A stretch of DNA of 64,000 bases from the NCBI GenBank assembly GCA_001692895.1, contig KV748191.1:248001-312000 (forward strand). The letters run 5' to 3'. Each line of letters begins with the position of its first letter. Within the stretch, counting starts at the first letter, position 1. The stretch is from Cenococcum geophilum 1.58 (taxonomy: Eukaryota > Ascomycota > Dothideomycetes > Gloniales > Gloniaceae). Under the pieces are notes generated by a model, which worked only from the letters and a program-made list of their open reading frames with translations, did not search any database and was not told where the DNA came from. The translations under genes and the position numbers were made by a program. Shown piece by piece: positions 43,909 to 58,300 of the stretch.

Positions 43909-46339
43909 TACTAAGATATATCTCTTACTTCTTTAGTCCTCTAATTGTTCCTCTAGATCCTTTAACATAAGTTATAGCCTTCTCTATAATAGGGTGGTCT
44001 TAAATAACTCGTTTATCTAACTATATATAGAAATCTTCCCACTTATCGTTGTGTTGTTACTTATACCACTTTTACTATAGCTATTAGAGTATATACGGCT
44101 TATCTATAAGGAAGTGTCTTCTTATTACTATATTATAACAGCCCTTTATATATCGTTCTTTAAACCTAGTAGAGATCCCTAAATCCTCTTTATTTTCTAG
44201 TTTAGTAAGCTACTTAGCTCTTAGTATACCTGCTCTAGGCCTATTAATAATTCTTTATACTAGCGCTCTGTCCCTTATACGGCCTAGTATGCTAAATCTC
44301 TTATTTAGTTTCTATTCTTACTATACGATAAATCTTTATCTAAATTCTTCTATAGTTTCTTTTAGTTTACGTCTTATAAATAGATCCTCAAAGTCTTCTT
44401 ACTTTTTAGTGTCTATGTTTTAATCCTATTACTAAATTCTGCTCGCTATTTTTTTAGTAGTTCTTATTTGCTTCTAAAAATCTTAGTCCTATAAAATTCT
44501 TAATTTTAAGCTTGCTTCTATCTTAAGCTTTACTCTAGCCTTAGTCTAACTAGGTTTACTTAGTGTTCTTATCTCGTCTTAAGAGTCTTAAATCTTACTT
44601 ATTTTGTCTTAAGAGTCTTATATTTTTTAGGAAACTTCGTCCTAAGCTTATTTATATATTACTAAACTAAGCCGTTGCTCTACTCTATTGGTTATTATCC
44701 GTTATAGGTCCTTAAGCTTACCTTATCTCGTTTTAAGAATCTTAATTGTCTTATATCTTATCTTAAGAGTCTTAAGCTTATAGCCTTTTACCTTTATTAA
44801 ATGCTAAAGTGATTTGCTATCCTACTTCTCTTACGTCTTATAAAGCAATAGATATCGTATTTAGTAGGGTCTTGATCCTAACTAATGTTCCCTATTCTAT
44901 AGTAGAATTATTCTCTACCTCTTATATAACATCTTTAAGGTCTATATACTTCTAATAAGCTGCCTTTATTGCCTTATCGTTATAAAATATTTTGTCTATA
45001 TTAAACATATTATTCTTAATATCCGATCTATAAACTAGTTTATTAGTTCCTCTATATTTTGCTAAGTATAGCTTTTATAGCTAATAGCTTACGCCGTACT
45101 TAGCGTCTTTATAAATTTAGTATGTATTATTATAATAAAATATAAAACTATTAATTAAACACTCTTTTATTCCTCGCAGTATACTATTATTTCTTTATAT
45201 ATATATATCTTCTACTAGTCTTATTCCTTTTACTATATAGTAACTTTAACTACTTCTATAGTCTTTAATATAATAACCCTATTTTCTGTAATTTATATAA
45301 GCCCCTTTTTTAAACTATTTTTCCTGTTATAGAGTCCGCCTAAATGTCTTCTGCTATTAAAATCCCTAGTTTAGCCTCTACTTCTTAGACCTTTAATTAC
45401 TTAATCCTTATCCTTTAGGTTTTTATAGTTATTTATTCTATTTCTTTTCTTTAATACTACTTAGGTCTATTAGCTCTGCGCTATACTATAGTTTTTAACT
45501 TTAACTTTATTATTACGTGCTTTACGCCTTATATAACTATAGAACTCTATTCTAACCCTTCTTAGTTTACTCTATTTAGTAGATCCTATTATTAATCTTA
45601 ATTACTTAATTAATTAAATTCCTAAGAGTATCTGCATCTTCTATTAGAATAATTACGTTCTAGACTTTTACCTTAAGTCCCTGTTTATACTATGCTATAA
45701 GCGCCTTATTGTTCTATTTAACCTATATTGCTAATATTTAAAACTACATTATATACTTAATTACTAAAGTTCTCTATACTAGGTTTTAAAGCTTTCTTTT
45801 TACCGTTATAATTGCCTCTAGGTCTCTAAATATTTACGTTAATTATTCCGTAAACCTATTCTAACTTAAGAACATATACCGGACTTTCTGGTTAGTAGTT
45901 GTTATACTATATTCTTATATTTCTATAAGGTAAGGTTTAAACCACTTAAGTGCCCTCCCTATTAAGAATAATCCTATATAGGCGACTTAATCTATAGGCG
46001 TTTATAGTTTAACTCCTTCTTATATAACCTTAAAGTGCATTTACGTAAGGAATCCTTTAAGCTTTAACTTCTCTCTAAAGAATCTCTTAATAGATAGTAA
46101 TTTAACCTTAGCTACTCTAATCCTACTAATCCTTTCTTTAAGTATCTTGTTATTATCCGTTAATTAATTAACTATTTCCTATAACTATCTAACGGTAACT
46201 AGCTAAGAGTTAGTGTCTTCTACTATACTGGTATTATTACCTAATTTTAATATAGTTACTGCCGTTAACAGCGTCGTGGCTAGTGCTTTTAGTGGTATAT
46301 TATTTAACTTTATTAATACTGTAACCTTAGTAGTGAATA
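43909..46339 (-). pseudogene. Gypsy A shortened internal region (pol 3' part missing)
   Basis: It joins the middle LTR directly to sequence homologous to about 40852 onward (TACTAAGATATATCTCTTAC). RT, RNase H and integrase are therefore absent, and only the gag-side 2.4 kb remain. It is RIP-degraded. Confidence 0.8.
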
Positions 46340-46760
46340 TATAATAAAGTCTTGTAGTAGGAACTACGGTGGACTTATTAATAGGCTGGGTATATAGGTA
46401 AATAAGAAGTTAATAATATAATAATAACTAGTGGAGTAGTTGCCTAATAGATTAACTCTAATTATATTCTAAGATTTACTACAAAGGAGAGAACTATCTA
46501 GGTAGGGACTATGGTCCTTTAAATATATAACCATACTCCTAAGAAATCCCCTTTATACGTAAGGTACGTGTACTCTATCTACTCTATTACGGATTCTATA
46601 GATTGTATAGATTATATAAATTACGTTATATAACCTTAGTTACTATTCCTTATTATATAGCTCTATCGGCTCTATCCTAGACCGTGCCTAAATTAACTAA
46701 CTAGCTTCTTTCGACTCCTCTTTAAGTAGTTATAACATTGTACTTAAAGCGTTTATAATA
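46340..46760 (-). repeat. Gypsy A LTR, 5' LTR of the array
   Basis: It starts TATAATAAAGTC and ends GCGTTTATAATA. It is followed by the ATAGG duplication. Confidence 0.9.
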
Positions 46761-46835
46761 ATAGGATCTAATATAGTAGATTATAATTCTAATTTAAAGC
46801 TTTATATACTAAATATTTTTAATACCTAATAACTA
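46761..46835. repeat. ~390-bp dispersed repeat, second copy, right part
   Basis: It continues the repeat begun at 35513 and matches 27633-27686, ending AATAACTA. A stretch of about 120 bp with no assignment follows. Confidence 0.8.
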
Positions 46836-46954
46836 AATCGCCGTATAGCTAGAACTAAAGTAAGTCTACTACCCTAACTTGATTAAATACGCGTATAGGA
46901 AGAGATATAACTTATTAGTTATATAGGGTGACTTACTAATAACGACTACTCGAG

Positions 46955-47358
46955 TAGGTTACAGTGATATTAGTTAATAAAGCTTATTAATTGGAATGAG
47001 GAAGGGCGAGGAGCTTAAGACTCCTCGCCACGCTAGTGCCGCGGCGTTACGTAATAACCGCTTACCTTATTTCCGACACTAGCAACTCTTTTTTTATAGT
47101 TGCCATCTATATATAAATACTACTTAACTAGCGTAATAAATATAAATCCTTTCTACTTACTATTACTATTATAATATAAGTCTCGCTGTTCTAAAATTTG
47201 CCTCTTAGTACGTAGTGCTCTCTTACTAAGGGGTTATGGGTGGACGTCGCGTTAGGGCCGCTAAGGCGCTAGTTATAAGCGAGCCAATAGCGATTTTCTA
47301 TCCTAGGGATGGAAAATCCTAATTAGCTAGTTAAAATTAGGGTCTATAAAATATTATA
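46955..47358 (-). repeat. Copia 3' LTR (minus-strand copy)
   Basis: It is the reverse complement of 14083-14461, with the same hairpin (GGCGAGGAG..CTCCTCGCC near 46989-47013). The left border is approximate because the two copies diverge there. Confidence 0.7.
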
Positions 47359-47567
47359 CTTTTACTCCCTTTTAACCTAACCTTTAACTTATATATATAG
47401 AGTATTTATAAAAACAAACGTTTCTAAAGCCTTATTTAGGTTTAACTTTATTATTATATCTACCGGATTATCTTAACTATTAATTTATTAAATCTTAAAG
47501 AATTTTTACCGTTTATAGGATTAATAAAGTGCTATAATATCGATTATAAGGCACCTCTTCTTTATGG
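47359..47567 (-). mobile_element. Copia pol 3' end (RNase H), left of the nested gypsy
   Basis: It is the reverse complement of about 13770-14082. It is interrupted at 47567 by the gypsy A insertion and resumes at 55399 (GTGGTACTAAGCTTAACTAA), which matches the continuation in the plus-strand copy at 13755. Confidence 0.85.
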
Positions 47568-47987
47568 TGTAATAAAGCCTTATAGTAGAAACTACGGTGG
47601 ACTTATTAATAGGCTGGGTATATAAGTAAACAAGAAGTTAACAACATAATAATAACTAGTGGAGTAGTTGCCTAATAAATTAACTCTAATTATATTCTAA
47701 GATTTACTACAAAGGAGAGAGCTATCTAGGTAGGGATTATGGTCCTTTAAATACACAACTGTACTCCTAAGAAATTCCCTTTATATATAAGGTATATATT
47801 ATACATATTATATATACGTTCCCTTTATACACTTTATATACTATATATAACGTTATATAACCTTAGTTACTATTTCTTATTATATAGCTCTACTAGTTCT
47901 ATCTTAAACTATACCTAAATTAACTAACTAGGTTCTTCTAACTCTTCTCTAAGTAGTTATAATATTATACTTAAAGCGTCCGTAATA
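47568..47987 (-). repeat. Gypsy A 3' LTR of the full-length copy
   Basis: It starts TGTAATAAAGCC, still with the TG end, and ends GCGTCCGTAATA. Confidence 0.9.
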
Positions 47988-50900
47988 CTATCTCCCTCCT
48001 TTTTATCTTTATCCTTAAAGATTCTAAATATCTCTAAGTTATTTACTAGAGGTATAATATCTATCTAATTAATTTAGTTAATATTATTGCTTATTATACT
48101 TAAGGCTCCTTCCTCTTTATAGGCGCAACGTTATACTCGCACTATTGCTACAATATTATCTCTTAGTGAGATAATACCGTCTCTATATTCTTGCTGTTTA
48201 AAAGAGGGATTAGTTTATATTACGTTAGCGAGTCTATCTTCGCAATAACCGTCCTTTTATTTAAAGTACACTAAAGTAAATATTTATTTATCCTATAACG
48301 TTCGCTTTATCTCTAATACTAAATATATATAACCTATTACTCTTAATAGTCGTCTAGTTTCTTAATTAATTTATCTTAAGGTCTTATATTTAATCTACTA
48401 CTACGCGGCTAGATAGTAAACTGTCTTAAGCCCTTACTAAGTTAGAATGTTCTTATAACGTAGAGTAGAAGGCTTTTAAAGCCTATATCGCGGCGTCTGC
48501 TTAGTTACTTCGTCTTAAGAAGGTTTGTAAGAAGGTTTGTAAGAAGGTTTATAGGAACTTAACAATAAAAGAATAGATTTTCTTCTAACTAAGAAGGAAA
48601 CAGATCTAAGTAGTTCGGTAACTACTCTTCTTAGGTCCCCCTTAGGTAATTTTTTTTTAATAATTTTTTTTATTAATACTGCCTAACCTAATCTCTTTTA
48701 ATACTCCTATACCTTTCCTATAGCGTTCTTTAAATTCTCTAGTAGTTCCTAGGTAGTCTTATTATAGCCTATCCACTTAACCTTATACTATGTTTTATTA
48801 TTAATATCCTTATAACTAACGATCTTTAAAACTTACTATTTATCTTCTTCTTATCCTTTATATATATCTGCCTTATAAACTAGTAGCTTAATATTCCTAT
48901 ATACTAGCTCTAGCATTATAATATACTATATAGGGTAGATCTTTATTTTAGCTAGTAGGTTTAACTTAAACGTGACCAGTAAAATCCTTTATATAATTTT
49001 AAAAGGTTCTAGTCTAACGTAGTCTAACTTCTTACTTAGCCGTCAACTCTTAAAATTTTTATATAGTAGCTATACTTTATCTCCCTTCTTAAGATCTAGT
49101 CCTTTAAATCTCTTAGCATTATAGTACTTTTTTATTCTTTTTATACTTTCTTTACTAATTCTATAAGGTCTATATAAAGATTTATTAACGTCTTTATTCT
49201 TTCTTTAGCTATACTACTCGTTTTCTTTACTTATTATAGTAATAATAATATTCTTAGCTTATATCTATAATTTGCCTTAAATAGTAATATNCCTATTNNT
49301 TCTTANNGTNTTNNATTNTATNNAAANTATATAANTNGTAATAGNNATACCTAATTATTCTNTNNATAATTAANATAATGCCTTAGATACTGCTTTAGCG
49401 TCTAATTTAATCTTTCTATTTAACCGTCTGTCTACGGGTAATATGCGGTAAAAGTTACTACTTAAACTCCTTGCTTTGCTAAGAATACNTCCTAAAATAC
49501 TGCTATAAATCTTAGATCTTTATCTAATATAATCTTACTTAGTACTCTATGTCTTATAAATACTTCTTTAATATAGATTCCAGCGACATCCTCTACTAAG
49601 ATTTCTTCTGTATATACTATAAAGTATCCCCACTTTATAAGCTTGTCTACTATTACTAAGATTACGTTATAATCTTATCCGGTAATAGGATCTCTTAACT
49701 TTAGTAGCTTGGTGATAGGGTCCTGTAATATAACCTCCCATAATCTCTCTAGTATTTTAATAGGTTATAGCCCTCTATATAGCTTATACCTTATTAGTTT
49801 ATTCCTTTAGCAATCTAGATACTCTTTTATTACTTTTCTTATAATATTTTAGATTCCGTTAATAATATACTCTTTCTATAGTCTTAATACTAAGCCTATT
49901 ACTCCGTTATGTCCTTAGGTTATTTCCTTATAAAAATCTTCTATAAAATGCTCTGCTATACTTCTTAGGATGTACTTCGCCTCTCTATATTTATATAATA
50001 TTTCTTCTTCTAGATGTTCTAACTGTTCTTCTAGCTATACTTTAAAGATTCTTTATGCCTAAAAGCTTTCTAGTATCTTATAAACTCTTTCTAATTTATT
50101 ATCCTCTTAAGTTACTGCTAGCTTAGGGTAATTATACCTAATTAATCTATCCTTATCTCTGCGTAGTATTACTCCTAATAGTTTCTTATTATTTTATAGT
50201 TTAGCCTTTCTGCTAAGTGGGTCTACTCTTATATTCTTAGTTCCTTTAGTATACTAAATCTTAAAATAGTATTCTATAAGCATCTCTACCTATCTAACTT
50301 ACTTTTAATTAAGTTCTTTTATTATTAGAAACCCCGTTAGGTTCTTATAATCCGTTTTAATTATAAATAGTTTCTCTACGCCTTATAAAAATGCTCTCTA
50401 TTTTTTAAGTGCTATAACTATACCTAATAACTCCTTATTATAAACGTTATAGTTTAACTCTAGTGGTGTTATCTTTCTACTATAGTATGCTACTAGATAC
50501 TATGCGTTCTTATACTTCTATAGCAAATATACTTCTAATATATAGTTTAATATATCTGTTTTTATAACCGTATCTAGTCCTAGTTAATAGATCTTAAGAA
50601 TTAATTCCTAGGTAAATAATTCCTTAAGTTCCTTAAATAACTTCCTTTATTTATCTCCCTATGCCTATAGTTTCTCTTTCTTTATAAGCCTAGTAAATGG
50701 TTTAATATTCTTTAACTATTATACTATAAACCTTTTATAGTAGTTGTAAAACCCTAAAAACAACCTTAACTGTATTATATTCTCCAGTTCTTACCAACTT
50801 ATTATAGCTTTAATTTTCTTTAGGTCTATACTAATATAACCTAGTTTAATAATAAATCTAATAAAATTGGTCTTCTTTATAAAGAACTCGCATTTCTTAA

Positions 50901-53900
50901 TTACTACTAGTATCTATTCTTCTTGTAGTCTCTTTAAAACCCATTTAACGTATTCCCCGTATTCTTCCTTAGTTATTAAGTAGATAATAATATCATTAAG
51001 GTATACTATAATAAACTTATTAAGGTGTTCTCCTAATATACTATTAATTCTTTTCTAAAATATTATAGGTGTATTTATTAATCCGAATTGTATAACTAAT
51101 AGTTTATATAGTCCTTCTCTTAACCTAAAGGCTGCCTTCTATTTATCGCCTTCCTTAATCCTAATTTAATGGTATGCCTATTTCAAATTTATCTTTATAA
51201 AGATTTACGCATTACCTATCTAATCTTAGATTTCGCTAATTAAGGGTAAAGGATACCTATCCTTTTAAGTAATGCTATTTAACTACCTGTAGTTAATATA
51301 TAACCTAAGCTTTCTATTTTTCTTTGGTATAAATAGTACTGGATAACCTACTAATAACTGCGATGGTCTAATATATCCCTTTTATAGGCTTTCCTAGACA
51401 AACTCTTTAAGTGCGCTTGCCTCCTCTTAAGTAAGCTTATAGGTTAGAAAGAACCTTAGACTTATTTCTAGTTCTAACTCTATCTTATAGTCCTATACTA
51501 TATAATCTACCAGCTTTTTACTTTTTAGTAACTATAGTTTCTTACTATACTTATGGTATCTCTTTAGTATATAACTTAAGCCTTACTCTATCTCCTTATA
51601 TATCGCTCCGACTTAGTACTATACTAACTTAGTTTGCTATTGCATTTTACGTTATTGTATATCTCTAATATTAACCTACCCTATAATCTAATTAATTTTT
51701 AGGTTATATTCCTATAACTAAGGCATACCTAATACTGCCTTATCCTATCCTAATAGTAGGATATTAAAAGATATCTTAATTTATTTTCCTTTAATAGTTA
51801 TCTAAATAGGTTTTATTTTAAGATTAATAATCCCTCCTCTATAGGCTATTAGATCTCCTAAAATTATAACTAATAGGTAAGGTTATTCCTTCTATCTATA
51901 AGATAATCCTATTCTTTTAACTACTATTAGTAAAATATAGTTCCGTATTACTCTACTATCTATTAGCGCTTTAAACTGCTAATCTTACTAATTAACTTAT
52001 AAATTTAGGTGTTGTTTTTAAATTCCTTTAAGGGTCTAAGGCTTTACTACTAGCTCCCTCTAGTTCCGTGGGCCTCTACTTTTCTTAACTATTAACTACT
52101 TAATCCTATTATACTTAGCTTACTCTTTAGCTAATATCTAGTTCGCTTTTTATCTTTAATATACTATAGACACGTATTCTCTAGGCATTCCTACTACTAT
52201 TATCCGTCTAAGCATTTTTCCGTAAGGAATCTTTTTAGTTAAAGTATTAAGTCTCCTAACTCTTAAACTTCCGCTAGATACTCTTTATATATATACTTAG
52301 TATTCCTATACTATTACTTATCTAGCGCCCTATATATCCTTATAGGGTATTTCTAATTCTTTTCCCTTAGATTCTTATGCATTTTATATATATCGTCCAC
52401 GCATATAATTTATAATAGTGTATAGTATACTAGGTGCTTTAGGTTAACTCTTAACTTATCTTTATCTTTAAGTTTAAACCTTTATTATGCTAATTTAAAC
52501 GTTATAACTTCGTTTATAGGTATTAAGATGCGCCTCTTGCTTCTCTAGTCCTCTAATTATTCCTTTAGATCCTTTAACGTTATAATTAAGGCTCCTTTAA
52601 TATAAGTTATAGCCTTCTCTATAATTAGGTAGTCTTAGATAACTTATTTATCTAACTATATATAGAAATCTTCCTACTTATCGTTATGTTGCTGTCTATA
52701 CCACTTTTAGTATAGCTATTAGAGTGTGTACAGCTTGTCTATAAGGAAGTATCTTCTTATTACTATATTATAACAGCCCTTTATATATTGTTCTTTAAAC
52801 CTAATAGGGATCCCTAGATCCTCTTTATCTTCTAGTTTAGTAGGCTACTTAGCTCTTAGTATACCTGCCCTAGGCCTATTAGTAATTCTTTATATAGGTA
52901 CTCTATCTCTTATACGGCCTAGTATACTAGATCTCTTATCTAGTTTCTATTCTTGCTATATAATAATTCTTCGTCTAAATTCTTTTATGGTTTCTTTAGT
53001 TTACATCTTATAAATAGATTCTTAAAGTCTTCTTACTTCTTAATCTTGATATTAACATTTTAATCCTATTACTAAATTCTGCTTATAATTTCTTTAGTAG
53101 TCCTTATTTACTTCTAGAAATCTTAGTCCTATAGGATTCTTAATCCTAAGCTTACTTCTATCTTAAGCTTTACTCCAGCCTTAGTCTAACTAGGCTTACT
53201 TAGTGTTCTTATCTTGTCTTAAGAGTCTTAAATCTTACTTATCTTGCCCTAAGAGTCTTATATTTTTAGGAAACTTTATTTTAAGCTTATTCATATATTA
53301 CTAAACTAAGCTATTGCTCTACTCTATTAGTTATTATCCATTATAGGTCCTTAAGCTTGCCTTATCTTATTTTAAGAATCTTAGTCGTCTCGTATCTCGT
53401 CTTAAGAGTCTTAAGCTTATGGCCTTTTACCTTTATTAAGTGCCGAAGTAGTTCGCTGTCTTACTTCTCTTACGTCTTATAAAGCAATAGATATTATATT
53501 TAGTGGGGTCTTAATCCCAACTAATGTTTCCTATTTTATAGTAGAATTATCCTCTACCTCTTATATAATATCTTTAAGGTCTATATACTCCTAGTAAGCT
53601 ACTTTTATTACCTTATCGTTATAAAATATTTTGCCTACATTAAACTTATCGTCCTTAATATCCGATCTGCAAACTAGTTTATTAGTTCCTCTGCATTTTA
53701 CTAAGTATAGCTCCTATAGCTAATAGCTTGCGCTATACTTAGCGTCCTTATAAATTTGGTATATATTATTATAATAAAATATAAAACTATTAATTAAACA
53801 TTCTTTTATTCCTCGCAGTATACTATTATCCCTTTATACGTATATATCTTCTACTAGTCTTATTCCTTTTACTGCGTAGTAACTCTAACTACTTCTATAG

Positions 53901-54978
53901 TCTTTAATGTAATAACCCTATTTTCTATAATTTATATAAGCTCCCTCTTTAAACTATTTTTCCTATTATAGAGTCCGCCTAAACATCTTCTATTGCTAAA
54001 ATCCCTGGTTTAGCCTCTGCTCCTTAAACCTTTAATTACTTAATTCTTATTCTTTAGGTTTCTATAGTCGTTTATTCTATTTCTTTTCTTTAGTACTACT
54101 TAGGTCTATTAGCTCTGCGCTATATTATAGTTTTTAACTTTAACTTTATTATTACGTGCTCTGCGCCTTATATAACTATAAAACTCTATCCTAACCCTTT
54201 TTAGTCTGCTCTCTTTAGTAGATCCTATTATTAATCTTAATTGCTTAATTAATTAAATTCCTAAAAGTATCCGCATCTTCTATTAGAATAATTACGTCCT
54301 AGACTTTTGCCTTAAGTCCCTATTTATACTGTGCTATAAGCGCCTTATTATTCCATTTAACTTATATTACTAACGTTTAAAACTATATTATATACTTAAT
54401 TACTAAAGTTTTCTATACTAGGTTTTAAAGCTTTCTTTTTACTATTATAGTTGCCTTTAGGTCTCCAAATATTTATATTAATTATTCTATAAACCTATTC
54501 TAACTTAAGAATATATACTGGACCTCTTAGTTAGTAGTTATTATACTATATTCTTATATTTCCGTAAGGTAAGATTTAAACTACTTAAGTGCCCTTCCCG
54601 TTAAGAATAATCCTACGTAAGTGACTTAATCTATAGGCGTTCCTAGTTTAACTCCCTCTTATATAACCTTAAAGTGTATTTATATAAGGAATCCCTTAAG
54701 CTTTAACTTCTCCCCTAAGAATCTCTTAATAGATAGTAACTTAACCTTAGCTACTCCAATCCCACTAATCCTTTCTTTAAGTATCTTGTTATTATCCGTT
54801 AATTAATTAACTATTTCCTATAACTGTCTAATGGTAACTAGCTAAGAGTTAGTATCTTTTACTATACTAGTATCGTTACCTAATCTCGATATAGTTGCTG
54901 CCGTTAACGGCGTTATAGCTAATACTTTTAGTGGCATATTATTTAACTTTATTAATACTATAACCTTAGTAGTAAATA
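47988..54978 (-). pseudogene. Gypsy A gag-pol of the full-length copy (dead)
   Basis: Reading right to left on the minus strand, the gag region is followed by pol. The RT catalytic block reads VYLND near 50985-51020, with one Asp of YLDD changed. An integrase core lies near 49500-49700. A chromodomain-like block lies at about 48695-48850 (VLKIVSYKDINNKT.YKVKWIGYNKTT.E). Chromodomains on integrase direct insertion into heterochromatin, which fits the dense nesting here. No open frame of useful length remains. Confidence 0.85.
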
Positions 54979-55398
54979 TATAACGAAGCCTTATAGTAGG
55001 AACTACGGTAGACTTATTAATGGGCTAGGTATATAGGTAAATAAGAAGTTAATAATGTAATAATAACTGGTAGAGTGGTTGCCTAATAGATTAACTCTAA
55101 TTATATTCTAAGATTTACTACAAAGAAGGGAACTATCTAGGTAGGGACTGTGGTTCTTTAAATACACAACTGTACTCCTAAGAAATCCCTTTTATACGTA
55201 AGGTACGTGTTATACGTATTATACGTACGTTCCCTTTATACACTTTATATACTATATATAACGTTATATAACCTTGGTTACTATTCCTTGTTATATAGCT
55301 CTACTAGTTCCATCTTGGACCGTGCCTAAATTAACTAACTAGCTTCTTTTAACTCTTCTCTAAGTAGTCGTAATATTGTACTTAAAGCGTCCGTAATA
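54979..55398 (-). repeat. Gypsy A 5' LTR of the full-length copy
   Basis: It starts TATAACGAAGCC and ends GCGTCCGTAATA, the same length as its partner at 47568. Confidence 0.9.
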
Positions 55399-58300
55399 TG
55401 TGGTACTAAGCTTAACTAAATACTTATAAAGGGAATATAAGTTGGTATATACGATTATAGGGATAACGAGAAGTTTAAGTTAATCTATAATTATCTTTAG
55501 GGTAGTTCTAATTGCAATTACTATATTAACTCTGCTAACTATTCTATATATCTCTAATGCTAGAACACTCTAAGTAATGTATTTGCTTTTAGTTAAGCTC
55601 TAATAGATAAGATTACTATAGATTATAAAGTCATTTTCTTTAATAGACTTGTTTGCGATAATGGTTTTATATCCTAGTTAAGAGCTAAAATCATTATTAT
55701 TTATAAATAATCTATTAATAAATATAAAGAGCTTAGCAGTAGGAAGATTAATAGGCATATAGAGTAGTCCCCAATTAAGATAGTTTATTTACTAGGAAAA
55801 ACGCTTATTTAGGGCAAGAACGTTATCCTTAGTTAGTTTCTAGTGTTGGGTAGTAATAAAGAGATTAAATAAAGCCTTAGGTTAATAGATAGAAGTAATA
55901 TAAGCTTTATAAGCGCGTTACTCTATATATCCTTATTTTAAAGAGTTAATATTAATAACGTTAATCTTTTTACTTTAACCCTTCTAGCGTAAAGCAATAG
56001 AATCCTTATTTAGGGAGAGGATGTATTTATTAAAAAGTAATAGTGTTATTAAATTAAGCTTTTCCTTTAGCTTTACTATAAGATTTGCCTTTACTAGCTT
56101 ATCTTCTTTAAAAGCTAAGAATTGGTTATCTCCTAAGATAATTATATTATTAGTTTATATGCCGACGATTCTAAATAGAGTTCCTATAGTTATAATAAGG
56201 AAGTATAAATTAAATATAGAAGTAGTTATTAAAAGTTTCTCTTTATAGTGCTTACTATAGGTAGCCTACTAATAAGTTTCTACCTCTATGATTCTATATA
56301 ATGGCTTAAGCATAACTATAATCGTATCTTTGGGATATTAGTGGCGAATTTACTTTAAAAGGTATGCTAATATTAAGCGCTAAAGGTGCGTCTCTAATTA
56401 GGTATAGGCCTAAGTAATATCTTATAAATAGACCGCTATTTTATTCTTTATTAGAGAGGGAGCTAGTATAATAATAACTCACTAACTAGCTTATTAAATT
56501 ATAGGAGATTATATAAGAATTACCTCCTTACTATTATTGCTGTAGCCTTAGATAATAAGCCTTAATTTCTTAAATAGGGCGTTAGTAGCTTTGCCCTTAA
56601 TCTTATTAACCATTCTTAACTTAAAGATACGGACTTTATTAAACTTAGTAGGGTTATACTTCTTAAATTTAAAGACTCCTCTTGTAATAAGACTATTAAT
56701 CTCCTACTTATTAGATGCTTAAAAAGGAGCTCCTAAAGTTATAATATAACCTTCCTCCTGGAGCTGTTTTGCGAGTTTAAAGTTAGCCTTCTCCTTAGCT
56801 GTTATAAAGGCCATTAATAGCTTAACTTTATTCTTAATAGTAGTAATAAATTGCTCTTTAAAATTAATAAGATATTAGTAATTTTATAATCCCTTTAAGC
56901 GACCTCTACCGCGTTATAGTTGCGGCGTATTTACTATAATTATATTAGAATTATAGTTGCCTTTTAGAGTACGTTAATTATAGCTCTTCTCTAGGGTATC
57001 TTCTATAGCATCCTATAAAGGCTTAAAACTATTATCTTTATAGTAAGGCTTAATAACAGTTAAATGGAATTAAGTGGGTCTATAAGGCATCTAAATAGTA
57101 TAAGTTTAACTATTAATTGCAATAAGTTAATATAGGCCTAACTATCCCCCCTTTTTACGCTATACGCGTACCTTAGACTAGAGTGGCAGATTAAGCATAG
57201 TTAAGATATTTAGGCCATTTCTTATTCCTAGTATATCGTTAACCTAGCGTATAGCGTAAAGACTTTATACCTCTTTTATTGCCTTATAAATAGCCTTAGC
57301 TTATTATATAATAGAGGGAAATAGTAAAGAATTATTAGTTATTTAAGGGTAGGCGCTAAAGACTAGTAATATAGATATAAGTCCATCTGGGCTAGCGGAA
57401 TTATTAATAGCTTTAATAGCTATTTACAAGGTAAGTTTTTTACTAGCGTCCTTTAGCTCTAAAGAGATAATCTTATATATACGGCGTAATAGCGCGTAAT
57501 AGCGCTTTACTTTTTTAATACTATTATATGCCTTAATAGGGACTTCCTTAACCCTAATTGCCATTACTTTTATCTATTATCGAAACTCTATAAATAAGAA
57601 GTTCTTTTTTATATTATAGATAATTTAGTTAGGAGGTCCTAGGTAGATATTAATTTAGTATAATTAAAGGGTATCCTATATATTCCTAGCTAATATATCC
57701 TTTAAGAAATATACGGCTTAGAAGGAGGTTAAAAAGTTAATAACTTAGAGTACTGGCTTGCCGCTAAGATATATAATATTAACAATAATATAGAAGTTAA
57801 AGTTGTAGTTATCTTTAAGGGTAAACTTAAATCAGCTAGGGGACTTCTAGTTTATTTAGTAGTAATAGTAGTACTTTATAAGGTGCTTAATTGCCTTAAC
57901 TTTAACTTTATAGCCTACTTACTAAAGAACCCTAAGTAATTAGTAAACGGATAGGTGGCTAAAATAATGGTATAGTTAACGTAACTCTAACTTAGTTAAA
58001 TGGCTCTAAGTAATACTCTTTTTTAGTTAATAAAGGAGCAACTAGGGGTAACCCTACTTGCGTATAATAGGCACCTAATTGTTTCCCTAAACAAGTACAT
58101 TCTTAAGGTTATCTAGCTTAACGCCTAATCTATTTATATCTCTAATATAAAATAGAAACGGGGTATTTATAAAAATTATATAAAAAGTAATGTGCCCTAA
58201 GGGGATTTGGACCCTAATTATGCTAAAAGAGATTATAGTACCCTTACTAAAACGAATCGTGTGTTAGCCTACCGTTAAATAGTTAATCTAAATAGAGCTA

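Larger units (their letters stand above)
35852..46760 (-). mobile_element. Gypsy A three-LTR array
   Basis: The order is LTR (35852-36272), full internal region (36273-43486), LTR (43487-43908), shortened internal region (43909-46339), LTR (46340-46760). The whole array is flanked by the 5-bp duplication ATAGG (35847-35851 and 46761-46765). One insertion event therefore underlies it, with a second unit added by recombination between LTRs or by template switching. All units point the same way. Confidence 0.85.
47568..55398 (-). mobile_element. Gypsy A, full-length element (7.83 kb), nested in copia
   Basis: Two 420-bp LTRs (47568-47987 and 54979-55398) enclose about 7.0 kb. The flanking 5 bp are TATGG (47563-47567) and TGTGG (55399-55403). 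These are a target duplication differing by one G/A transition, consistent with RIP after insertion. A purine-rich tract on the minus strand next to 47988 is the polypurine tract. N bases are scattered at about 49292-49490. Confidence 0.9.
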
